Shown piece after piece: positions 24,076 to 36,027 of a stretch of DNA of 64,000 bases (positions are counted from its first letter, which is position 1; each line of letters opens with the position of its first letter). Source of the stretch: Phoronis australis. Its lineage: Eukaryota; Phoronida; Phoronidae. The stretch is taken from positions 203,607 to 267,606 of the forward strand of contig NMRA01000576.1 in NCBI GenBank assembly GCA_002633005.1, given 5' to 3'. Position numbers and translations under genes: made by a program. The notes under the pieces were generated by a model. It had not been told where the DNA came from and did no database searches. It worked only from the letters and a program-made list of their open reading frames with translations.

Positions 24076-24751
24076 GGCATGAACATAAACCAGCTTGAGT
24101 TGGAAACTAAACCTCCAGTCACGAAAAAACTATTGTAGTGAGCCAAAGAAATAATGTGCACGATGTTATTCGTGTAAATTAGCCACGGAACTAAAAATCA
24201 AATTACTTGTCAGGGGCCGCGAATTCGGTTTCTCCTTCCACAGACCGTCACGGCCAAGGTTGTACAGTAACGATGATCGAGTAATTGTTTCACAACAGCT
24301 TTCTGTCAACAAACACTGAATTAGCATGCACTCACACGGTGCCCGATCAAATACCTTTGGTGCCAGCATCAAAAGCCGGTAATGCAGTGGTTTATTCATG
24401 GCTGGATTATCAATACATTTGCACTCACGAATACTCAAAAACATTATAAATTGTATCTAATGATACAGACTTTGTTTCAGTTTGTATAAACATTGGTTAG
24501 GATGAGGATAATTAATTTTGAAGCAGAACGCAGAATAATAAACGTATTATATGTCAACTCCCCCGGTGCCAATCCCGACATAGTCAACAGCTCATCCGAC
24601 GAAGTTTTCACGGGTCGGATCCTTAGGTTTCACACGCTATCAGTTCGATCTCCAATACACTGATCTCTAAATAAGAAAAAGGTGCTGCCAACATCCACAG
24701 GCAACGGAACGTATGGAGAGTTCAATGGTAAGCCGGAATTTGTCAGATAAA

Positions 24752-24961
24752 TCACTGTCCGGTGACGAATTGCCGGCCATAGACACCGAGATGTTGCACC
24801 GCCTCATATTTGCTATTAACAGCGTACTTTTCATTCTTCACTTCCGGGAGCCACTTCATAAGTATTTCGGACTCTCGAGGAAGTTGCAAAAACGATATAC
24901 CCGCTTTCTTCGCAGCTTCATAGTTCGAAAGCGTGAAGGATGCACTGCAATATATTGACAT
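24752..24961 (-). pseudogene. Decayed THAP zinc-finger domain
   Basis: The - strand frame reads YCSASFTLSNYEAAKKAGIS, then FLQLPRESEILMKWLPEV and finally VYGRQFVTG before a stop. The THAP family has C-x(2-4)-C, a short FP-type motif, a Trp and a final C-x2-H. Here the first Cys and the Trp remain. The second Cys is replaced (SASF), the FP position reads LP, and the final Cys and His have become Tyr and Gln (VYGRQF). With zinc ligands lost it is a relic, probably of a THAP-type transposase or a THAP gene copy. No inverted arms like those of the other THAP copies were seen here. Confidence 0.6.
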
Positions 24962-25677
24962 TCACTCTGCAGATAAACCACTGACGTAGCTGCGTCGTTT
25001 CTTACTTTCTTCAAATGTTAACGCGACACCTCTCGGCAAGATGAAGTCGACCCTATCAGATGCAAAGTGGATATAGGCCGATTAAGACGGTAAAAAGAAT
25101 AATTAAATCGAGTGACACTCTCCTTTAAAATGAAACTAAGCCCTGTTTCGATGATTCCAACCAATTTTTGTCACCTGCTAAGCCATCACTAGTGCTACTT
25201 ACGAAATATAATGAAACTATTTGATTAAAAGTCATAGGCTCCCAACCTCACAAATTGGACATATTGGTCCTTAGTGGGTGGTGTTTTCCCGAACTGGCCG
25301 TGTTATTCGCTACTGCCCAATTAGTAGACTTTGAGAGGAGTTTCTAATTCTCTTCAAATTTTTGAGGTCCGTCGAAAGTTACAAACCATCATCTTGTTTC
25401 AGGAACTAGTTTGGAAAAACGGTCTTTGTATCTGTTATAAAAAAACACTTCTGTTTTTTTTCTAAAATGTTGGTGTTTTACAAGCATACATTTTGAAGAA
25501 CGATTGCCCATTTGTTTGGAGAATGAGATCGGTTATTCGCCTAGGAATTATTAGGAAATCTGAGTTCAGAAATGACTCTTGCTTTGCCATTACCAAACAG
25601 GATTCTTACCTTGTCTGAGTCAACTTAACATTTGCACTTGTATAATAATGTACTAAAATGGTTTTCTGTAAATTCAG
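24962..25677. other. No gene recognised
   Basis: Spacer between the THAP relic and the WSC pseudo-exon. No supported feature. Confidence 0.45.
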
Positions 25678-26026
25678 TTGAACGTCATATTGCGCAAAGC
25701 TTCAACGGCTGCTATCGACACATTGTTATACCCGAAGGACGTTGAGGGCTTCACGATGCTTACAACTAAGAACCGTAAGCGGCCAAGAGAGCACGAATCG
25801 TGGTTCATGTCATCAAAGTTAACGCTAGAAGTTTGCTTACAATTTTGTCGACAGCGCCAGTATAATGTAGCTGCTATGCAGTATGGAAATAAATGCTCCT
25901 GCGGAGATAAAGTAAACCTTGAGGCAGTTTCCTCATGGATTCTACCGATTACAACACGCTGTGCAGTGGAAATCAGCTGGAGATCCGTGGGGATCTGGAC
26001 TAGTACTGATTATGACCGTTTTTGAT
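25678..26026 (+). pseudogene. Broken WSC-domain exon ('type c' pseudo-exon)
   Basis: The acceptor survives (TTCTGTAAATTCAG, ending at 25677). The phase-1 frame starts ERHIAQSFNGCYRHIVIPEG and stops at a TGA at about 25744. A second frame carries the middle of the domain: TLEVCLQFCRQRQYNVAAMQ, then YGNKCSCGDKVN. After another frame change near 25930, a third frame reads DSTDYNTLCSGNQLEI. The order GCY, VC..FC, KCSCG, LCSGN is that of a WSC domain resembling exons 9290-9637 and 30608-30925. No donor is visible after the end. At least two frameshifts make it non-functional. It lies alone, 12.7 kb past the candidate last exon of the + WSC locus, so it is a relic of a third copy or a fragment moved by an element. 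Confidence 0.75.
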
Positions 26027-26219
26027 AGATATTTTCCAAAGGCATGCTTTTGTTTTACTTTGATGTATTTGATATTTTGAATAGAATTATCTTTGGTCAT
26101 TAGTTTCGTGTCATCTTTACGCCAGTCACGGTTTACATATGTCCTTGAGTGCCAGTGTTGGAAATCCACGTTGGTCTAGAAGAAGAAGCGTTTTTACATA
26201 TTGCACTCTTTAATACTTT

Positions 26220-26660
26220 ACAGGTCATTCAGGTGCATTTTGGATCACATCCATGTGATCAATGGAGTTAGATTGGAAATTGTTTGAAGCACCATGAATA
26301 TGAACCCTCTTGCTAATGAATAATGTAAGAACAAACCCATTGAAAGAATCAGAGCAGTGAACTTAATGACTCCAAAGTTAAACCAATTGACCCCAAAATT
26401 TGTGAGTGAACTCTTTTCAAGAATGGATACAATATGCACGATTTTGAAAGGCGTAGCTCAAAGATCACGTTTGCACTTCATGACTTTTGACCCGGAAACT
26501 CGGTTTCCTTGATCTGATTGAAATTGCAAGTAAATTTCGGATGAGATTCTATAGTTGTAAATAAGATTCGAAAAGTATCACAAAACCTGTAAATGAAGCA
26601 TTATAACGGAATGCAATCCTGGGCCCCTTTTTGTGTCATTCTGGTGCATTTTGGGTCATA
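26220..26660 (+). repeat. Direct repeat pair GTGCATTTTGG.TCA
   Basis: GGTCATTCAGGTGCATTTTG at about 26222 recurs as GTGTCATTCTGGTGCATTTT at about 26634, followed by GG(A/G)TCA. This is probably part of the older repeat bounded by the CTCTGCGC sequences. Confidence 0.45.
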
Positions 26661-26789
26661 AAAATATAATCAACAAAAATCCCTTGGCTACCGTATTAAA
26701 CAAAATGAATACGGTTGTTGTATAGGAATCGAAGAAACCGTAAGAGCAATCTGAAAAAGAACGAAGCGTAAGAATAAGAATGAGAACAA

Positions 26790-27078
26790 TAAGACGAAGA
26801 ATGCGTAGAGCAGTAAAACAGCACTGCACGTGCACAGTGATAAGAAGATAAAGTGGGTAGAACAGCAAAACTCTGCACATACAAGCGCAGAGTGATAAGA
26901 AGATAAAATACGTAGAACACTAAAAGTCTGCTCTAGCACGCGCAGGGTAATAAGAAAATAAAATACGTAGAACAGTAAAACACTGCACGAGCACGCGCAG
27001 AGTAATAAGGAGAATAAGAATAAGAAGGTAAAATAAGTAGAACACCAAATCTTTGCTCAAGCTCGCGCAGAGTAGTAA
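26790..27078 (+). repeat. Minisatellite with CTCTGC...GCGCAGAG units
   Basis: About five imperfect units of 55-70 bp each read GTAGAACA.TAAAA, then CTGCAC..GCACGCGCAGAG, then TAATAAGAAGATAAAATA. Each unit therefore carries an imperfect hairpin flanked by purine-rich sequence. The last unit ends CGCGCAGAGTAGTAA at 27064-27078. Confidence 0.8.
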
Positions 27079-29357
27079 TCTCCCTTCTGCACGCCGACGG
27101 CATCTGGCATCCCCATTCCTACTGCGAGCGTATGTTAAGTCTCTGTCACCTAGTGCGGGTTAATTTTTAATCCCATACCCTTAATATTTCGGGCAGACTT
27201 ATTCTCGCCAAACGGTCGTGATCGTTTGCTTCGCATAGAGCCGGAATCAGGGATCAATGCGCGCATAATTCACGTGCTATGCTCTGTCATCTATAGTGAA
27301 GACAACTGAATTATTTCGTCATGTGCGTGTAAATGTCAATCCTGCACTGCATGGGCTTCACTTTCATGTATTGGTCAGTGTCCGATTTTTATGAATAGAA
27401 ATGGCAACTCATAGGAACGAACTTTCGGAAATGTTCTATACCGAGATAAGATTCTGAGACTGAAATCAAGGGAAATAGACTGCTCCGGGCCCGGTGTAAC
27501 ACATTTTAGAGTCCATCAGTGTCAAAAAAGGAAGATAACGCTATGTTTCGTTGTTTCAAATCGACTGCAGCAGCAACAGGAAGAAAAAACACAGAAGTTT
27601 TTTGTTTCCAATAACACAATAGGAAACACATTTTAGGGTCATATCGTACATTTTATTCCAGGTTTATTTCACCAACATAGTCTGTCAGTCAACGTGCCAG
27701 ATTGTCTCATGATCACAAGTGTTCTTAAAAGTCTGACTGAACTGTGGCAATTTTCTTAAACAGCTGCTAGCGGAGAAGTATACAATGATATTTCAATATT
27801 CTCCGGACTTCAAAAACTAACATACAAAACTTGGTGAAAAAGGAACTGGTCACTCAATCAGCCGCGATGCGTGACCCACATTTTCTGTAAATCCTTAAGT
27901 TCAAAATAAAATTTCAACGACAGCTTTGGGCTTTTTAACGGCAAAAAGGCAGTGAAATTACACAACTAAGCATTATATCTTCGTATTCCAATCACTTGTT
28001 TGGCAGCCAGTTCCTAAATTTACATAAGCTATGCTTGTGCTCTCACCCTGTTGGCGGCACTGTTTATCGAAGCGGTGTATATCAGCTACATGTATACTAT
28101 TGTGTATACATGTTATTTCCATAGAGACGCACATATCCATATCACCACCAGTATGGGTGGCATGTGCATTTTATAAAGCTATCGCTCCATTTGCAGCAGA
28201 TGAATATGTCACAATATCAACATCAGCTTTGGTCACGACGTCATTAACCTCACACATATCGACTCCTAACAGATAGAGAGGCACAACGGCACAAGCACAG
28301 TCATAATTAGATCAGAATGCCGATGTTACCAAAATGGGTCGTGTTTCATCGATTCCCTTGCACTGTTCAACCTTTCTGTGTTGACATGCATGAGGTTTAC
28401 CGGCTCAGTGACAGTATGTCCTTAGACTCTCTGGTTTGACACAGCGATTGTCGATGAAGTTGTCCAAGGAAGTCTGGACCAGTCAGGGATTTTAAGCCAG
28501 ATATTAATTCACGTTTTTTTCTAAAAAACAGACGTGAGATTAAACCATTATGACATTATTTTTTTGAATTGGCGTAAAAAGTGTGAATCGGTGTGAAAAC
28601 GTGTGAGTTAACAGACTGCGTATACATGTATGATTCACGAGCGATCTCAGTTAAAAGGCTCTGGGCACGGTTGTATAGAACCAAACCATGAATCTATAGG
28701 GACTGCACCTTTTAAACCGTTTTCTGCAACCTGATGTAAATAATCACCGTTTTGTTTCAAAGTGGAATAGTTATTATTATATACACACGAAAAATGAAGT
28801 ATCTGAGTGACTAAAAAGATGCCTTCATGTTCAATGCAATGTCCTGTGGTAGAGGATATTTTTCTGCGTACATTTCTGTTATTGTAATAACAAATAAACA
28901 TATAGAAACGATAGAATTTTACAACCTGTCCAGCCTCCAGCCGTTGACTAGATAACTGAAATGTACTTGTATGTATTCATAGTTGTGAATTCTAGACTAG
29001 GCCTTAGAAGGAAGTCAAAAAGAAAGTGAAGGCTTGAAAATCCGTTTGAATGTTTCTTTTGGATAAGAATAAACATCACTGAAATCCTTCAACGAGTGAT
29101 GTTTACACCCCCGCACACACGGACACGCACACACCTGTGACATAATTGGACACGCAAACTTCAGGTTCTACAAGTTGTTTTCTTTTACAGACATCTTTTA
29201 ATTAAGTATTACATACATGTGTAACGCGTCTGGGTTACGGCACTGGGGATGTATATTTTGCGAAACCGTTAGCTTAAGATCGATAACTCATGGAAATGCC
29301 TGGAAGAGAATAGAGAAGATGGATTGCTTTATATATTAGTATTATTTATGGCTACAA
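27079..29357. other. No gene recognised
   Basis: No supported exon was found. If the - WSC gene continues past 29358, its 3' UTR or terminal exon could lie here; acceptor-like sequences near 29070 and 28950 lead only to unrecognisable short frames. Confidence 0.4.
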
Positions 29358-29503
29358 TCATTCACTGAATTGCAATCCGCAACTGTGACCACATATCTTG
29401 TAGGCTTTGGGACAATTCTTCGCAGTGTAAGTGTTGGTGACCTGCATGGCTATATTTCCCTTTAACAGCCCAAAAGTGACGGCTTGCATTGTTGTCCTTC
29501 AAA
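29358..29503 (-). pseudogene. Decayed ShK-like (SXC) domain exon downstream of the - WSC exons
   Basis: A strong - strand acceptor (CCTTTTCATTTTGCAG) ends at 29504. One frame after it reads KDNNASRHFWAVKGKYSH. Another reads NCPKAYKICGHSCG before a TGA at 29358-29360. The spacing and context (D-N-x3-FWAxxG, then C-P-x-A-x-x-I-C) follow the ShK-type six-cysteine fold found in many secreted animal proteins, including enzymes and non-toxins. A frameshift separates the halves, and several expected Cys are Arg or Tyr. It lies 1.1 kb past the third - strand WSC exon, so it may be the relic last module of that gene. Which reading frame once applied is an inference. Confidence 0.5.
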
Positions 29504-30607
29504 CTGCAAAATGAAAAGGAAATTGGCGGCCTCTTACTTGACAACTTCAATTTAACGTGTAAAATACACGCTGCACGTGCTAGATTATATTAACTGAGTG
29601 GCTACCACAGAGTGAAATTGGGCCTAGGGACAATTCACTGATGGGTAGCTTGGGGCTGCCTCAAATAACTGTAGCTGAGACCTTTCGGTGTGCACAAAAC
29701 AAATAAAAATTCGATAAACTAAAAATCAGCTATGATTTTGTTGATGCAAGCAGCTAACCTCGTGCGCCATTGAGGGTATTTCAAAATCACTTTTTATAAC
29801 ACGGGCCAGAAGATCAATTACTTGGTGGCTGGAGAAATCGTGAGACACAGAGTTTGTCCCAAAACGTAGACATGTCAACGATTGGAGCTCAAATACAGAT
29901 AGCTTGGATTACACAGATTCTGCGCAGGCCTACTGCATACACTGTATCATTGTTATTTTTAACGAGGGTGCATCAGTGAGGACGCGTTCTGTCTGTGTAG
30001 TATGTCCGGAAATGGTAATAATACACAAAGAGATTGGCCACTTGAATGTCACAAATGGTCCCCTTCGTGGAAAGGGCCGCAAAATATGAAAAGATACGAA
30101 TTTTCAGAGGTCAGGAAATGCATATTAATTGATGTTAAGTGATTGATAATTTCGAGAACAAAACTCAAAAACAGAGCGACAGTTGTCTCTGTTATCCCTT
30201 GCAGAGAAGAGCTGAATAAATGTATTTTTGCAGTACCAAAATGGTCTTACTCAATTTAACATTTTCTCGATTTTTGAATACATTTGTCGATTATTAAGTG
30301 CCCGTTTTCAGGTACGTTTAGACTACCCATGCTGCAAAAATTGGGACCCTAACAAAGGGTAAACGATACCCTGAAACTAAGTTGTCAAGTGTTCTCTTGA
30401 ATTTTCTGTATGATCCCAATTCGCAGTTTTTTTTTCTGCTCTCCGTGACCTCAAGATTATGTGTGTTGGCACGCCTTAGGCCTATCTCTAACGCCTGCAT
30501 TTTTTTTGGGAGGGAAACGTACTCCTTCCAGCCCTCAGCTTCCTACCGCCGTGATTTGATGTTTATTCCATCTAATTATAACAATAAGTGCATGTAAGCG
30601 TTGTTAC

Positions 30608-30925
30608 CTTGCATGATGTACATGTGGTATTCTCCTCCACAAACAAGTTTGCTGTTGCCACCACAAGGTGTAGAACACAACTCCGTGTCCACAAGGTTAG
30701 AAGTCTTGATAGACACCATGTTTCCACACCAACAATTAATTCCTTTCTCCAAGCCCATGATTGGCATCATTTTATTTCGACACCAAGACTTACAGGCGTT
30801 AGGTGTCAAGTCTTCTTTAGAAAAGCCTAATGTCGTTTCTGCACCACGCCTGAGTAAAGGGATCGGCATGGTAATGGTGCCTTTGCTGTAACATCCTTCA
30901 ACCACAAGTCTATTAATGTCTTTCG
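30608..30925 (-). CDS. WSC-domain exon 'type c', - locus
   Basis: A 318-bp exon, phase 1-1, with acceptor GCATTGTTTCAG (ending at 30926) and donor CAAG|GTAACA. It reads KDINRLVVEGCYSKGTITMP, then ACKSWCRNKMMPIMG, NCWCGNMVS, LCSTPCGGNSKLVCGG and EYHMYIMQG. All eight WSC Cys are present in the order GCY, AC..WC, NCWC, LC..PC, VC. It follows exon 32172-32456 in the same gene; the junction MHSQRS/AKDINRLVVEGCY parallels the + locus. The frame is intact. The next downstream module is the decayed ShK-like exon. Confidence 0.83.
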
Positions 30926-32171
30926 CTGAAACAATGCATCGGAGGATATTGAAATATGATGAATTTATTTAATGAACTGGGTGTTACCCAATTAATAGAT
31001 TCCACCTAGGTTCTTCAATAATGATTTTCAGTTTCCGAAGAGATGAAGTATTTAAACAAGCAAGGTAACCGAGGGTAAAATCAGCATTATTTTTACACCG
31101 CGTATATCATGGAAGTTGGAGTCTTCATGGTGTTAGTTGGTCGCCAATTTAGTTACAATTTTGTCATTCTGATGCCAAATATTAACAAATAAATGAACAG
31201 CAGTTATGGAAATAAAACATTGCTTAGAGTAAAACAAACTTCACTTGGTTGCATTGATGTTGTCGTGAGCAAGGTCAACGCGTTGGGTCTGCAGTATCTG
31301 TTTGTAGTTTACAAGCTAAATCTTTCCGCTTTCTCGGGGACAGTAATGTTACAATTGATTTGGCAATATCTTTTTGGTTAGTTGTACGCACTTGTAAGTA
31401 CATCCCAGATGGATTCCGTGGCTACGTACCATTGGACTTAAAATATGTTTTTTCCGCCATAGTGTTGACATTTATTTTCCCTGATCTGCGCACTCTGAAA
31501 CTGTTGATAGTCAGTTTGTATATGTGATGAGGTTTTCTTGATTAAGTATACGTTTTTATCGGCATTTGGTTTTTGTGCTGCATAATTATAAAATGTAATT
31601 TCATAGTCTCTGATCCTTCTTGTTTTAGAAAATACATACATTTTTGGTTGAGAGAGTTTAGGTTTTTTGATAGTTGACTTTGAATAAACGTTCTTCAGCA
31701 ACGTTCAACTACTAATAATCTTGATACTCTCGTGTTTTTCAAGAGTTATTGGCGTATAAGGGTCGACAATGTCACAATGTTTTTCTTTCGGCCTTGCCTA
31801 TTAGATTTTTTGTCGTCGTATCAAGACTCAAAGGCAATTTGGTGTGACCAAGTGAAAAAATCCTTCTAAAGATATGTTCAATACTCTTCACGCAAAGTTC
31901 CATGCCTACCTCAGTAAAACATTTTAGGAGACCAATTTTTCGTAACTAAACTACGTGGTTTACTGCAGTGAGTTATGGTGAATGTGGTGGAAACGAAAAC
32001 GAATTGCGGTTTCATTATCTTGCTGCGGTATCCTAGAGGTTTATATTCCATGGTTTCATCAGTTACTACCCACACCTAACAAGTATGAACAAAAAGCTTA
32101 AGACCTAAACTTTGTGATGGCGCATTGAAAAAATCTAAAACAAACGTTAAATTGCGTAAACATATACATAC
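30926..32171. other. Intron of the - WSC gene; no gene recognised
   Basis: No additional exon or mobile element was recognised. Confidence 0.5.
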
Positions 32172-32456
32172 CCGAACGCTGGGAGTGCATGAAGTAACCG
32201 GATACTTTTCCTTTGCATATCTTACTGTACTTCCCACGGCAAACTGTCCTGCATTCCCCATCAGAAACTTTTGACTCTCCAAAGAAATCATCTGCGCACC
32301 AGCACTCCCGTCCTCTTACTACAGCAGAAAATTTCATGGCTAGTGCTCCACACAATGAGCGACAGAATGATTTGTTGTTATTCTTTCCCTCATACATTTT
32401 TTTCGCCACTCCATTCTGCGCAAGTTTCCAACACTTGTTCATATCGTTTACATGTT
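32172..32456 (-). CDS. WSC-domain exon 'type b', - locus
   Basis: A 285-bp exon, phase 1-1, with acceptor GCTATATCTTTTCAG (ending at 32457) and donor CGGG|GTATGT. The peptide begins EHVNDMNKCWKLAQNG, continues SFCRSLCGALAMKF, ECWCADDFFGES and ECRTVCRGKYSKICKG, and ends YFMHSQRS. Eight Cys fit the WSC pattern, but the first Cys sits in an NKCW motif instead of GCY. That variant is shared only with + exon 6485-6772 (NRCW). Both also have C..(D/E)FFG after the central C-x-C. The exon is intact. It joins 37050-37361 upstream and 30608-30925 downstream in frame. Confidence 0.83.
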
Positions 32457-34560
32457 CTGAAAAGATATAGCAAAAAGGTAATAAAGACAAGTTGGACAAT
32501 TTTAAGTAGACCGGGTGGTCCATGAACCAGAAGAGCACATCAATCATTTAAGCTACCTTTTTGACATTTCCATTGTGTCCTTATCATCAATGTAGTTGTT
32601 CGTACCAAGAGGCCGTGCTTGCGACGTGTGTTAAATTTTCAGAATAAAGCGAATAGCCTTCGACCAAAGTTTGCCAAACATAGAAGACAGTATTTATAAT
32701 CAGAACAATAGTAGGTTTAACGCAAATTTCTGCACGACGTCGCTTTTGCTTGCGATGAATGGACGAGAAAAAGTTTTTTTTTTGAAATTTCAACTTCTGT
32801 AAGTGCTTGCGTCAGCACCTGTTAAGATTTAACCCAAACTCAAATAGAGATCTGTAAGAATAGGGTCTTACATATGGTTAATCATTTGTTTAACTTAGGC
32901 ATCATTGTTCTGTTGCCGTGTCTTCCATCAAAAGTATTGCAAACGCTAACGCGTGCCGCAAACGAATGCACACAGCGGGAAGTTACAAACTCGGCACAAA
33001 ACTGGCAAGTAATAAACACCCTTGAATATTCCGCTCCTCTCTGACATTGGCTTGTTGACATTTCGCACATCAACTTAAACTAGATAAACATAAAATTCCC
33101 AGCTCATTCAAGCTGTCTCAAATTGTGCAAGCTCTCGTGTTTGAGAACAAATGGACATAGAAATTGACTATCTGATGAAAATATTCTGTCTGACATTGTT
33201 CACAATAGCAAATTTACAAAACATTTCTTTATTACATGTATGTTGAGTTATCTTAAAGGAACATATTCACGCAAACAGAATGCTGAAAAAATATGTGACT
33301 CAAATTTTAGCTCCACCTAGAATTTAAGACAATCATCGAGTGGCAAAGAGGGAGTCCTTGTAGCTCGAAGTGTGCAGTCTAGGCGGGGTTTTTGAATGCA
33401 ATCAAAGGGAGATACGTTAGATACGATTGCCAAGGAACATAGACATGTATCAGCGTCTACACCGAGAGTTTTACAGAATTACCTAAGTATTTCGATTCAT
33501 TTCATTCAAAGATGTTGTTAACCCGTGAATTTAGTTGGAAAAGCTGATATTGCTGTAGGTATTACATTTATGCAACAACTATAAAATCAGAAGGAAATGG
33601 ACGAACGTTGTTAGAATCAAACCGGCGTTATAATTAAATGTGATATTACTTACACGTATTGGTAAAGCAGTAAATGATTTGGAGCACGATGCTGTTCTTC
33701 TGGCTATACATTGCTCAAGGCTGTGGTACTAACTACAAATTCGCATGTTTTTGTAAATTTGTCAGGTTGCAACTTATATATTGGGCGCGTGCCCTACACC
33801 ATACAGAGGGAAGTGCACGACTGAACGTGTTGGCATTTTGCAATTGTTATGAATGTTTCATGTTTGATCTCTATTATATTAGACATTGCTCATAGTTTCA
33901 TATCTTAATAACTTAATTTTCCAACGTAATTTGATGCGTTACTGGACATTATATGCGATTAATGTGAGTCCTCGGGTGGTGGGGTGACCTTTTAAGAAAC
34001 TGTGATTGACACAGTGGTCCAGTTTTTATTTATTTTCCTTTTTTCCATACCAAAAACAAAAACAGGAAAAGTAGTCTAGTGGGAATAAACTTTTTGTGTT
34101 ATTTGAATATTGTATGATGCACTAACCCACGCAGTGACTATGAATGATCAGTGAGTCAATATTAGTGGCTTATTGTTCAAGCGAATTGAGTATGCCATGC
34201 TGCGATGGAGTCCCCCGGTCATATAAACATCACTGTGAACACATGTAGACCGACGCATTTTTTCCACTTATATTCAGGCCACTAAATGGTCTAAGTCTTT
34301 ACTCACCACGGTTAAGTCTTTCATGGGGCATGATTTGGAGTGATGAATTGGTCTACATAACTGTAACACCATATGAGATACAGCAGTTCGTTTGAGCGAC
34401 AAATACGAGAAATTAAGGACTTTTTTCAAAACTCAGTGTATTAGATGCCAAAACAAGGGCTTACTGCACACTCAGATCTAGATGTTGTCTTTATTAGTTT
34501 GGCACAGCATCACGCTATGTTACCACAGCCACATGTGCCAAAGTCCTGAGGAAATAGTGA
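32457..34560. other. Intron of the - WSC gene; no other gene recognised
   Basis: An ATG-led hydrophobic frame at 33674 (MIWSTMLFFWLYIAQGC, + strand) resembles a leader, but no downstream + exon supports it. Nothing else is supported. Confidence 0.4.
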
Positions 34561-34564
34561 GGTA

Positions 34565-34620
34565 AGCGTGAGAGAAGCGTGGGAAAAGCGTGAGGAAAGC
34601 GTGAGGAAGGCGTTAATGAA
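34565..34620 (+). repeat. GCGTGAG microsatellite
   Basis: Five imperfect units of 10-12 bp (AAGCGTGAGGAA, AAGCGTGGGAAA and the like) are repeated in tandem, giving an alternating basic/acidic frame with no gene support. Confidence 0.6.
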
Positions 34621-34680
34621 ACCGGAGTTAAGTGTGAGTACTGCCAAGAGAGTAGGGGTGATAAGACCTTGGCTGATTTC

Positions 34681-34708
34681 TCTCACGCTTGCGTTCCGGT
34701 TACGCTCC
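34681..34708 (-). repeat. 28-bp dispersed motif, copy 2
   Basis: Reverse complement of 603-630 with one mismatch. Confidence 0.6.
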
Positions 34709-35289
34709 GATCTGGCCACGCGTGAAGCAGGTAGGGCAAAGTCTAATGATTAAGTGGCTGTACTGTACTTCCGTCGGAAGAATTCCAAAGGTGAATTTAA
34801 CTGTTATTTGGTTATGGCCAAAATTGTGTTGGAACTTTACGACCAGTTACGGTACCTACACTAGAAATGACAGCCACTGTAATAGCTGTTATAGCAGTTT
34901 TAATCTAGTGAAAGCACTAGAGTTTCGTAAAATTAGAACTTTTCTGAACATATAGTCAGATTACACTTGGTTACAGCCAGATCGACGCCAAACGGTTCAG
35001 GGTGTTTTTTTGCCAGCCATGTCCTGCAATTTCGGCATCACAGCGATCCTTTGCACTGGATACACGTTAGCTAAGCCAAAATGCCGACAGATTTGGACTC
35101 AAAGGGTCGTTCTGAATGGTTTTCATGCCCTTCCCTCGCATGATTTTGAAATTTCAGAGGTACATCTCTCTGCCGCGACCATGAAGTTATACGAGTGAAA
35201 CCACTAGCGACTCAGGACGCACAGTTCCTGCAGTTTCTTGAATCTGATCGATGTGAAGGGTTTCCTGATTGTAAAGACCCAAAATAGCA

Positions 35290-36027
35290 ATAGCCAATGG
35301 TAGACAGTTAAAGAGATCTAGCCCACTACTTCCGCTGGACCCATTTCTACATGCAGTTGACGTGCCTGCGTAAGTGGTCGAATTAAACATGCTAAAATGT
35401 CACGTGAGTTTTAAGCACCCTGTTATTTTGCCACGGAAGCATCATATTACCTAATTGCTTATTATACATCATCATGAAGTTCAGCGCCAAGGTCATTGTT
35501 TAACTACTAATGGAATACAATCCGTCGGCTACTGGGTTATTGACTGTGGTCCTGCTGTTTCACACTTTATACAGAATTGCATTGCTTGGAGGAAGCTCGG
35601 GTCTCCCACTTCGGTACAGAAGCTGGCTGATTTGCTCGAGGACAGATTTGAGCCCTCGCCACCTTTTTACATGTTGTGGAGTTGGTTAATTTGGTTCTTA
35701 GTAAGTTAAGAATGGTGGTAACTCAGTTTAACGTTGGACACATGTTTTCTGATGGATGTCGTCAAACGCTATCCATAGTGAGCCCTGAAATGATGTTACA
35801 ACCGATTGATTCATCAATGCATTTACATGTAGATGTTTTTCGGCGTTGAGAGCTCCACTTCGATTTTGCGTTCCCACCAAAGAACCAATTTTGTTGGCGC
35901 TGTAGATGAGCTTAAGACTGCAATTAACGAACTAGGTATCGATCAGACCAAGCACTTTCTAATGAAGAAATGTTGTGATTTCACTCTTTTTAAGATGAAC
36001 GTTTTTGGGATGCTTGGAATAATTTGA
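35290..36027 (+). pseudogene. BEL/Pao-type retrotransposon integrase remnant
   Basis: The frame starting at 35290 reads KRSSPLLPLDPFLHAVDVPA, then FKHPVILPRKHH and LLIIHHHEVQRQGH. It continues SVGYWVIDCGPAVSHFIQNC, then RKLGSP..QKLADLLEDRFE. This is the H-H-C-C zinc-binding N-terminus and linker of a BEL/Pao integrase. The catalytic core follows in a shifted frame: the C.VG.FGS segment near 35675 and FINAFTCRCFSALRAPLR near 35810. The frame then returns at 35833 with RTNFVGAVDELKTAINELGI and CCDFTLFKMNV. In-frame TAA codons near 35365 and 35449 and two frameshifts make it dead. Gag, protease, RT and LTRs were not found. It lies antisense in an intron of the - WSC gene. It is a genomic retrotransposon fossil. 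Confidence 0.82.

Noticed and set aside
24713-24958. 81-codon + strand ATG frame
   Set aside because: It is the antisense shadow of the THAP relic on the - strand.
33674-33895. Leader-like frame starting MIWSTMLFFWLYIAQ
   Set aside because: Phase would fit a phase-1 donor, but no + strand exon follows for a long distance.
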